A program made the translations under genes and the position numbers. Shown here one piece after another: positions 51,361 through 58,699 of a stretch of DNA of 64,000 bases; the first letter of the stretch is position 1, and every line of letters begins with the position of its first letter. Source of the stretch: JAVBTT01 sp031556035 (lineage in GTDB: Bacteria; Bacillota; Clostridia; Oscillospirales; UBA929); the NCBI GenBank assembly GCA_031556035.1, contig JAVBTT010000010.1:1-64000 (forward strand), written 5' to 3'. Under the pieces are notes generated by a model. It was not told where the DNA came from. It did not search any database and saw nothing but the letters and a program-made list of their open reading frames with translations.

Positions 51361-52194
51361 ATGACGCGGGAGAGAAAAACGGAGCTCGACAGCATGTGCG
51401 CTGAGTTCCGCAAGGATGTGCTGAGCGTATTGCACAGTATTCAGACAGGTCATCCGGGCGGCTCCCTGTCCGTATGCGAAATATTGGCCGCGATTTACAT
51501 GGAAAAAGCCAATATCAATCCAAATAACCTGAAGGACCCCAATCGGGACAAGGTCGTGCTCAGCAAAGGCCATGCCGCCCCCATGCTGTATAGGATTTTA
51601 GCCGAGAAGGGGTTTTTTCCTTTGGGGGACATGAAATCTCTTCGGCAGATAGGAAGCCATTTGCAGGGACATCCCTCGTTGCATACGCCGGGCGTCGAGG
51701 TGACAAGCGGCCCGCTGGGGTGCGCATATGCCGCAGCGCTCGGCATTGCGCTTGCGGACAGACTGGACGGCAGGGAGTCCTATGTTTACGTTGTCCTGGG
51801 TGACGGCGAAATCAACGAGGGCGTGATCTGGGAAACCTGTATGAACGCCTCCAAGCAGAAGGCTGACCGTATGATCTCCATTCTTGACTGGAACGGCGTG
51901 CAGCTCGACGGAGACACCTCAGAGATCATGCCGATGGGAGATTTGGAGGAAAAATTCAGGGCGTTTGGCTACAATACAATCTTCGTGAGGAACGGTCACG
52001 ACGTACGGTCACTTTGCGACGCCATCGACGCGGCGAAGGCATTCAGGGGCAAACCCTCAATTATACTCGCAAAAACCGTCAAGGGAAGGGGCGTGTCGTT
52101 TATGGAAGGAAAAAGCTCCTGGCATGGCCGGCCTATCGACCGCGAGAGCTACGACACTGCCATGCGGGATTTGGAGGAGCGTGCGCATGGGTAA
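51361..52194 (+). CDS. Transketolase N-terminal subunit (thiamine diphosphate-binding)
   Basis: A 277-residue subunit of a split transketolase. It has the N-terminal signature SIQTGHPGGSLSVCEILAAI, the region HAAPMLYRILAEKG and the ThDP/Mg motif GDGEINEGVIWE..DWNGVQLDG. GGGGGG precedes the ATG. The C-terminal subunit overlaps it by 8 bp. Split transketolases in sugar operons often act on unusual ketoses or their phosphates, moving a two-carbon unit. This one may cleave the ketose made by the isomerases here. Confidence 0.94.
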   Translation: MTRERKTELDSMCAEFRKDVLSVLHSIQTGHPGGSLSVCEILAAIYMEKANINPNNLKDPNRDKVVLSKGHAAPMLYRILAEKGFFPLGDMKSLRQIGSHLQGHPSLHTPGVEVTSGPLGCAYAAALGIALADRLDGRESYVYVVLGDGEINEGVIWETCMNASKQKADRMISILDWNGVQLDGDTSEIMPMGDLEEKFRAFGYNTIFVRNGHDVRSLCDAIDAAKAFRGKPSIILAKTVKGRGVSFMEGKSSWHGRPIDRESYDTAMRDLEERAHG

Positions 52195-53140
52195 GTCAAT
52201 TAGAGACGCTTACGGCGAAGCCCTTCTCAAGTACGGCGGGGCGGACGTCAGGGTGGTGGTGCTGGACGCCGATGTATCCAGCTCAACTAAATCGGGTGTT
52301 TTTGCGGCGCAATATCCTGAGCGCTTCTTTAACTGCGGCATTTCCGAAGGCGCTATGGCTGGAATGGCGTCGGGCTTTGCCATTGCCGGGAAGATAGCTT
52401 TTGTAAACACCTTCGCCGTGTTTATCAGCACTATGTGCGCGGTTGCGGCAAGGACGTATTTATCCTATTCCCGCCTTAATGTAAAGTTGATGGGAGCTTA
52501 CGCCGGGTTATCCGCCGGATTTGACGGCTCGACCCACCATACCCTTGAGGATATTGCCATTATGCGCGCCATGCCGAATATGGTGGTTATGGTGGCCTCC
52601 GACGAAGCCGCAACGGATTGGATGGTCAAAACAGCAATAGATACGGACGCACCGATGTACATCAGGCTCTCAAGGGAAGCGGCGCCATCCTGCCACGGCG
52701 AGAATCCCGCTTTTGAGCTCGGAAAATGCTTCGTTGTTAGGGAGGGCAGGGACGCGACCGTTTTCGCGTGCGGCATAATGGTATCCGAAGCCTTAAAAGC
52801 GGCGGACGTCCTGTCGGCTAAGGGCATTGAGATCAAGGTCGCGGATATGTTCTGCATCAAGCCGCTCGATCGCGAGCTCCTGCTCAAATGCGCCAGGGAA
52901 ACGGGCGCGGTGGTCACAGCGGAGGAGCACAGTATAATTGGCGGACTCGGATCCGCCGTCGCGGAGGAGCTGGTCAAAAGTGATGTGAGCGTGCCGGTGG
53001 AAATGGTCGGAATGCGCGATTGCCATGCCGAGTCCGGTATGTATGGCGCACTTTTGCAAAAATATAATATGGATGCGGCGGCGATAACCGCCGCTGTGGA
53101 GAAAGTGATTGCGAGAAAGAACAAAATACGCTCTATGTGA
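52187..53140 (+). CDS. Transketolase C-terminal subunit
   Basis: A 317-residue partner subunit. The ATG at 52187 has GGAGG upstream inside the N-subunit gene. It contains the pyrimidine-binding domain (FNCGISEGAMAGMASGFAIAGK, with the catalytic Glu) and the C-terminal Rossmann-like domain (CFVVREGRDATVFACGIM; TAEEHSIIGGLGSAVAEEL). Together with the N-terminal subunit it forms the active alpha2-beta2-type enzyme. Confidence 0.94.
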   Translation: MGKSIRDAYGEALLKYGGADVRVVVLDADVSSSTKSGVFAAQYPERFFNCGISEGAMAGMASGFAIAGKIAFVNTFAVFISTMCAVAARTYLSYSRLNVKLMGAYAGLSAGFDGSTHHTLEDIAIMRAMPNMVVMVASDEAATDWMVKTAIDTDAPMYIRLSREAAPSCHGENPAFELGKCFVVREGRDATVFACGIMVSEALKAADVLSAKGIEIKVADMFCIKPLDRELLLKCARETGAVVTAEEHSIIGGLGSAVAEELVKSDVSVPVEMVGMRDCHAESGMYGALLQKYNMDAAAITAAVEKVIARKNKIRSM

Positions 53141-53153
53141 AAGGAAAGGCGTT

Positions 53154-54056
53154 ATGAACGATTCTATTCACAGGTATTTTAAGGTGGGAACGATACAATG
53201 GATGTCCCATCCGCCGGGAAAATACAATTTGCTTGATTCGTTAAAGCTTTTCACCCGCGATGACTATTTCGACGCCATTGAGATAACCTGGATAAAGGAC
53301 GACGAAACGCGCGCGAAGGCTAAAGCCATCCTGGAACAGTCCGGCATGACGGTTTGTTACGGAGCTCAGCCGAGGCTGCTGGGCCCAAAGCTCAATCCAA
53401 ATCATCTCATCGAGGATGAGCGGCTTGCCGCAGAGAAAACGCTCCTGGAGGCGATTGACGAGGCTGAATATATGGGCGCGAAAGGGATTGCGTTCTTGTC
53501 CGGCAAATGGGACGCCGAGACAAAGGAGCTCAATTACGCCCAATTGTTAAAAACCACCCGCGCGGTATGCGATTATGCCGCCGCGAAAAATATGACGGTT
53601 GAGCTAGAGGTCTTTGACTTTGACTTAGACAAGGCTGCTCTGATTGGTTCCGCCCCCCTTGCGGCGCGATTTGCCGCGGATATGCGCACAAGCCACGGCA
53701 ATTTTGGGTTGCTGGCGGATCTCAGCCACTTCCCGACTACCTATGAAACATCAAAATTTGCGGTGCAGGTTATGCGACCGTATATAACTCACCTGCATTT
53801 TGGAAATGCCGTGGTGAAACCGGGCTGCGAAGCCTTCGGCGATATGCATCCGCGTTTTGGATATCCAAACAGCTCAAACGGAATTGAGGAGTTGGTGGAT
53901 TTCCTTTTTGTTTTAAGTCGGGAAGGCTTCTTTAACGAGCGGAACCCTCTGGTTTTATCCATGGAGGTGACTCCGCGCCCCGATGAAGACGCGGATATCG
54001 TCCTTGCAAACACCAAACGCGCCCTAAACCGTGCATGGGCGCTTCTTGAGATTTAG
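53154..54056 (+). CDS. Sugar phosphate isomerase/epimerase (TIM barrel) 2
   Basis: A 300-residue TIM-barrel enzyme. The ATG at 53154 (MNDSIHRYFKVGTIQWM) has AAAGG upstream; the longer frame overlaps the transketolase end. Metal-site residues: Glu in TVELEVFDFD, Asp and His in LLADLSHFPTTY, His in ITHLHFGNAV and Glu in LSMEVTPRP. It is clearly different from epimerase 1, so the pathway probably has two isomerisation or epimerisation steps. Substrate unknown. Confidence 0.85.
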   Translation: MNDSIHRYFKVGTIQWMSHPPGKYNLLDSLKLFTRDDYFDAIEITWIKDDETRAKAKAILEQSGMTVCYGAQPRLLGPKLNPNHLIEDERLAAEKTLLEAIDEAEYMGAKGIAFLSGKWDAETKELNYAQLLKTTRAVCDYAAAKNMTVELEVFDFDLDKAALIGSAPLAARFAADMRTSHGNFGLLADLSHFPTTYETSKFAVQVMRPYITHLHFGNAVVKPGCEAFGDMHPRFGYPNSSNGIEELVDFLFVLSREGFFNERNPLVLSMEVTPRPDEDADIVLANTKRALNRAWALLEI

Positions 54057-54070
54057 GTGGTAGTTAGAAT

Positions 54071-55036
54071 ATGAAAATAGTCATTCTGGACGGATACACT
54101 GAAAATCCCGGTGATCTAAGCTGGGAAGCTTTTGAAAGACTTGGCAGTCTCACGGTGTATGACCGCACCCCGCTTGCTGACGAAGCTGAAATTATCGCAC
54201 GCGCCGGCGACGCGGACGCCTTGATTACCAATAAAACCCCGATATCCGCCGCGGTGCTGGAGGCCTGCCCAAATATAAAATACATCGGCGTACTTGCGAC
54301 CGGCTACAATGTTGTCGACGTCAAGACAGCTAAAGCGAAAGGAATTCCAGTCTGCAATGTGCCCGTTTACGGTACGGCTGCCGTCGGGCAGTTCGCTGTC
54401 GCGCTACTGTTGGAAATATGCCACCATGTCGGGCGGCACGACAGGGCAGTGCATGAGGGACGCTGGGAAAGCTGCCCCGATTTTTGCTTTTGGGACTATC
54501 CCTTGATTGAGCTGGAAGGCAAGACGATGGGCATTATCGGCTTTGGGCGGATCGGCCAAGCTACGGGGAGGATTGCGAAAGCCATGGGAATGAAAGTGGT
54601 CGCGTATGACCTGTACCCCGTAGACGACGGGAGGGAAATAGCCGAATATATTCCGCTGGATGAGCTCTATGCGAGATCCGACGTGATCAGCTTGCATTGT
54701 CCGCTGTTTCCGTCAACCGAGGGCATAATAAATAAGAGCAGCATTTCGAAAATGAAGGATGGCGTTATTATTATCAACAATTCCCGCGGGCCTCTGATTA
54801 ACGAGCGGGAGCTCGCGGATGCGCTTAATTCGGGAAAGGTTCGCGCGGCAGGGCTGGACGTGCTTTCGTACGAGCCTGCCAGAAGCGACAATCCTCTTCT
54901 GAAGGCGAAAAACTGCATCATTACCCCGCATATCTCCTGGGCGCCCATTGAAAGCCGAGCCAGACTGATGGATATTGCGGCAAGCAATCTCGCGGCGTTT
55001 ATAAAGGGCGCGCCGGAAAACGTGGTTAACAGATAG
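54071..55036 (+). CDS. D-2-hydroxyacid dehydrogenase (glycerate dehydrogenase-like)
   Basis: A 321-residue NAD(P)-dependent dehydrogenase. The nucleotide-binding domain (about 100-290) has GIIGFGRIGQATGR and catalytic Arg/Glu/His in NNSRGPLINERELADAL, LDVLSYEPAR and ITPHISWAP. The N-terminal part (TVYDRTPLADEAEIIARAGDADALITNKTPIS) is typical of hydroxypyruvate/glyoxylate reductases. Ends the catabolic operon before a MITE-like repeat; it may reduce a two- or three-carbon product of the transketolase-linked pathway. Confidence 0.93.
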   Translation: MKIVILDGYTENPGDLSWEAFERLGSLTVYDRTPLADEAEIIARAGDADALITNKTPISAAVLEACPNIKYIGVLATGYNVVDVKTAKAKGIPVCNVPVYGTAAVGQFAVALLLEICHHVGRHDRAVHEGRWESCPDFCFWDYPLIELEGKTMGIIGFGRIGQATGRIAKAMGMKVVAYDLYPVDDGREIAEYIPLDELYARSDVISLHCPLFPSTEGIINKSSISKMKDGVIIINNSRGPLINERELADALNSGKVRAAGLDVLSYEPARSDNPLLKAKNCIITPHISWAPIESRARLMDIAASNLAAFIKGAPENVVNR

Positions 55037-55088
55037 TGTATGCGGGCTTGACAGGAAGGAGGGCGTTTAAACGGCAGACAACACATTA

Positions 55089-55187
55089 TACTAATACCTG
55101 TTTAAAACCTGACGGCATTAATCTGCAAAAGCCTGCTGCGGCAAGCTTTTGCAGATTTCCAAACGGAAGGTTTTAACATGGGATTAG
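55089..55187 (-). repeat. MITE-like near-palindromic element, copy 2
   Basis: The inverse of the element at 47016-47116. The ends are TACTAATACCTGTTTAAAACC and GGTTTTAACATGGGATTAG, nearly complementary. Nested inside is a strong stem (AATCTGCAAAAGC with GCTTTTGCAGATT). It separates the sugar operon from the GH172 genes and has no coding capacity. Confidence 0.8.
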
Positions 55188-55244
55188 GAAAAGAGAGTAG
55201 ACGTAGTTGCTCGTCATCCAAAATTACAAACGAGGGGTATGATT

Positions 55245-58200
55245 ATGAATTCTAATAAACTGATAATTCGGAGACTGGCGGCGCTGACGCTGGTGGGCTT
55301 TCTAGTGTTAACCTCCGTTTCGAGCGTTGCCGTTTTCACTCCGCATTCAGATGAAAACACCGGCAAGCTTGCGGCGGCGGAGATTACGCCGGTCGTCCCT
55401 GTTGGGCTGGACACATACCGCATGTGGGATCGGTGGGCTTATCAGAGGATTGGCGTAAGGACATACATGAGGTGTACCTATGACCGCCGAGGCGGAAATG
55501 AATCCGCCGACGCGAGCCATTATCTGTATCAGGAAAACGAGGCGTCCTCGGGGACGAAGCTGCTCAGTTATCCGCTTGACATCGAGGGAACGGGCGTTCT
55601 GTACTGTGCCAGAGCGAATCACTGGCATGGCAGCCCGTGGCACTACGAACTTGACAATACCAGGGTTGTTATCAGCACGTCTGACACCGCCAGGAAAACG
55701 GCCAGCAACTTAAACTCGACATATCTGCCAAAGGATATCTACCCGGCCCCTCTGGCCAGCACCTACTCACAGAACAGTGGCGCGAGCATGATGGGCGTCC
55801 CCATATCGTTTGCGGAAAAATTCCGGATCGGATATGAGTACACGGATTATGGGACCGGATATTTCATATACAGCCTGTATAACCGCGACGCCAATTTGTC
55901 AATGCCCATAGCGACGTTTGACTCCGCTACCCCTCCGGACGAGGACGTGAGGAGTCTGCTTAACAAAGCGGGACAGGATCTTATTCCGCAGACCGGTACA
56001 TACGACGCCAATCAGATGGGCATTCACGAGTCATCCGGAATCACGACGCTGGCGGCAAACTCAACTGAAACGCTTGTGACCATCAATGAAGCGCCCTCCA
56101 CTATACGCGCAATCAATTTTTCTGTCCCAGTCGATAAAATATCCAGCTTAATAAACACAAGGGTAAGAATTACCTGGGACAACCGGGCAATGCCCTCGGT
56201 AGACGCTCCTGTACCTTTATTTTTTGGGGTTGGTAGGCTTCAAAACTCGCTTCCGTCATGCGAGTATCAAGTTAAGGGTTTTCCCCTGAACATAAAATAC
56301 GACAGCAATCGCGCGTATCTGTCGTGTTATTTCCCCATGCCCTTCTTCATTAACGCCAAAATTGAGCTTGTGGAAACCGGCGGGGCTGAAATAAACGATA
56401 TCAACTGGAGCGTCAGATACGCGCCATACACCGATCCCATCAACCATGTTTCATATTTCCACGCGACATATAACAATTTCCCCGACACGTCCATATACAG
56501 GAACAAAGACCTTGTGGCGCTGGACACAAGAGGAATTGAAGGCAGCGAGGAGTGGTCGGGCCAGTTTGTCGGGATGTCGTTTACATTTACCGATATGGAT
56601 AGTCCGGTTATGGGTACGCTGGAAGGCGACCCGCGTTTCTTCTTTGACGACAGCAGGAGTCCGCAGGTTCAAGGCACCGGAACCGAGGAATGGGCTGGCG
56701 GCGGAGACTATTTCAAAGGCGGTACGCCAACGCTTCCGTTCTATGGACAGCCGACAAGAGGCTCGGCTTACCGTTATCTGCTGTCCGACCTGATGCCCTT
56801 TGGCAAAAACGCTGTGATAAGGCTGGAGCATGGCGCAACAAATACTTCCGTCGAGCCGTACCAATTTGTTTCGTACTGGTATGGGACTCCTAGCGCCACC
56901 CTTGTGCAGACGGATTTGCTTAAGGTTGGCGATTTGGAAAGCGAGCGGTCACACGGTTATGACTCCCCCCAGGCCTCTGAGCCGTATTCCCTGACGTCGC
57001 GCTACGAGGAGGGCCCGGACGCGGGATTTTCCGCCGAAACCGATATCGGCAGATACACCAGAGGAGACTCTAAATTTACCCTTGAGGTGGAGCCTGATAA
57101 TTTGGGCGTCCTGTTGCGCAGGAAACTGGATTACAAGTATCCCAATCAGCGAGCTGAGGTGTACATTGCCGACGGCGACGCGCAAAGCCCCAAATGGGAG
57201 CTTGCCGGCGTATGGTATCTGGCGGGATCAAATACCTGCATCTATTCTGATCCTCCCGGCGAGTTTGATTTGGCAATGCACAATGTACAAACCTCCAACC
57301 GCCAGTTCAGGGATGACGAGTTTATTGTGCCCAGCAGCCTGACGCATGGCTTATCGAAAATGAAGGTGTGGATAAGATTTACTCCGGTTAACAGGGAGCT
57401 TTACCCAAAGGTTGAATATCCGGAAATGTCCGCATGGAGTGAATTCGAGTATAAGGCCTACTGCTACAGGATGCCGGAAGCGCCCGTACAGCTGCCGGAG
57501 GATACCGGCAACCCTGAAATCAGCGAAATAGCTGTCAGTGACATATTGGACAATGAGGCTGTGGTAACATTTAACACTGACGAATGGACTTCAGTTTCCA
57601 TTGAGTATGGTGCCAAGGTGTCCAGCCTTGATTTAACATTAAGCGGCGGCGAAGGCTTCAAAACCAGTCATCTGTATAAGCTGGAGGGGTTGAGTCCTAA
57701 TACTGATTATTACTATAGAATTATTGCCGCCGATTTAGCGGGCAACGAGACTGTTTCGCAGGTGAAATCCTTCGCAACGGGCGATCCCGCGCCGCATTCG
57801 CCTTATATCCTGTTATACGAAGCCGAGGACCTGTTATACATGTCGCCCACGAAAGACCTCGTCTCCTCGGAAAACGACGCCGGCTGCAGCAACGGCGCTT
57901 ACCGCGTCTTAAACGGGAACGCAAAGGACGACAGGCTCCAGTTTAACGTCAATGTCCCGCAAACAGGACTGTATGAGATATATGTCGGCGGCAGAAAATC
58001 AAGTACCGAAGGGGTGTACCAGCTTTCAATCAACAGCGCAAACCAGGGGACGCCTCAAAATCAGTACGCCGATTCTGTTGAAATATCTGAGTCGAGTCTG
58101 GGCCGAAAGCTGTTCAGCACCACTGGAAACAATACATTCAGGTTTACAGTGACTGATGGAGTCAATGACGGCTTCACATGCAGTATTGACTATATCAAGC

Positions 58201-58649
58201 TGGTTAAAATCAGCCCCGCCACCGACACGCGTATAGTGTACCAGGCTGAAAACATCCCTGCCGCTTCCGCGCAGGGAAGGGCAATAACCAATGAGAACGA
58301 CACGCGTGTCGAAAACGCGACGTGGGTGCAGCTTCACGCCACTGAGGCGGGAGACAGCATTGATTTCACGGTACACGTACCGGCTGCAGGCACATATTCT
58401 GTCTCCACGCTCTATAAAACCCTCAATACAAGGGGTATCATCCAGCTGTATGTTGATGGTGAGCCTGTTGGCGCGCCGGTTGATATGTATTCGGAGCAGC
58501 AATTGTATATTCCGTTTGACTGGGGCAGGGTAACATTCACGAGCCCCGGCAACAAGATATTTACATTCGCGGTGACAGGAAGCAATCCCGTCAGCAAGGG
58601 GTTTAGCTGCAGCGTCGACTATATTAAGCTGACCGGGGTAAAAAATTAG
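55245..58649 (+). CDS. Secreted DUF2961/GH172-like glycoside hydrolase with FN3 and two CBM-like domains
   Basis: A 1134-residue exported enzyme. The ATG at 55245 has AGGGG 7 nt upstream. It has a signal peptide to about residue 30 and an N-terminal DUF2961 double-jelly-roll region carrying the hallmark GTGTEEWAGGGDYF near residue 475. A fibronectin-III-like domain follows (about 755-845; SPNTDYYYRIIAADLAGNE), then two CBM6/35-like domains in tandem (about 860-990 and 1000-1134; YEAEDLLYM.. and YQAENIPAA.., each ending FSC/TCSxDYIKL). GH172 enzymes act on fructofuranosides and arabinofuranosides. It lacks the shared C-terminal module of its neighbour. Confidence 0.85.
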   Translation: MNSNKLIIRRLAALTLVGFLVLTSVSSVAVFTPHSDENTGKLAAAEITPVVPVGLDTYRMWDRWAYQRIGVRTYMRCTYDRRGGNESADASHYLYQENEASSGTKLLSYPLDIEGTGVLYCARANHWHGSPWHYELDNTRVVISTSDTARKTASNLNSTYLPKDIYPAPLASTYSQNSGASMMGVPISFAEKFRIGYEYTDYGTGYFIYSLYNRDANLSMPIATFDSATPPDEDVRSLLNKAGQDLIPQTGTYDANQMGIHESSGITTLAANSTETLVTINEAPSTIRAINFSVPVDKISSLINTRVRITWDNRAMPSVDAPVPLFFGVGRLQNSLPSCEYQVKGFPLNIKYDSNRAYLSCYFPMPFFINAKIELVETGGAEINDINWSVRYAPYTDPINHVSYFHATYNNFPDTSIYRNKDLVALDTRGIEGSEEWSGQFVGMSFTFTDMDSPVMGTLEGDPRFFFDDSRSPQVQGTGTEEWAGGGDYFKGGTPTLPFYGQPTRGSAYRYLLSDLMPFGKNAVIRLEHGATNTSVEPYQFVSYWYGTPSATLVQTDLLKVGDLESERSHGYDSPQASEPYSLTSRYEEGPDAGFSAETDIGRYTRGDSKFTLEVEPDNLGVLLRRKLDYKYPNQRAEVYIADGDAQSPKWELAGVWYLAGSNTCIYSDPPGEFDLAMHNVQTSNRQFRDDEFIVPSSLTHGLSKMKVWIRFTPVNRELYPKVEYPEMSAWSEFEYKAYCYRMPEAPVQLPEDTGNPEISEIAVSDILDNEAVVTFNTDEWTSVSIEYGAKVSSLDLTLSGGEGFKTSHLYKLEGLSPNTDYYYRIIAADLAGNETVSQVKSFATGDPAPHSPYILLYEAEDLLYMSPTKDLVSSENDAGCSNGAYRVLNGNAKDDRLQFNVNVPQTGLYEIYVGGRKSSTEGVYQLSINSANQGTPQNQYADSVEISESSLGRKLFSTTGNNTFRFTVTDGVNDGFTCSIDYIKLVKISPATDTRIVYQAENIPAASAQGRAITNENDTRVENATWVQLHATEAGDSIDFTVHVPAAGTYSVSTLYKTLNTRGIIQLYVDGEPVGAPVDMYSEQQLYIPFDWGRVTFTSPGNKIFTFAVTGSNPVSKGFSCSVDYIKLTGVKN

Positions 58650-58699
58650 CGCGGGACGGCAAATTTGAATTGTATTTATAAAAACTGAGGAGAATATTT

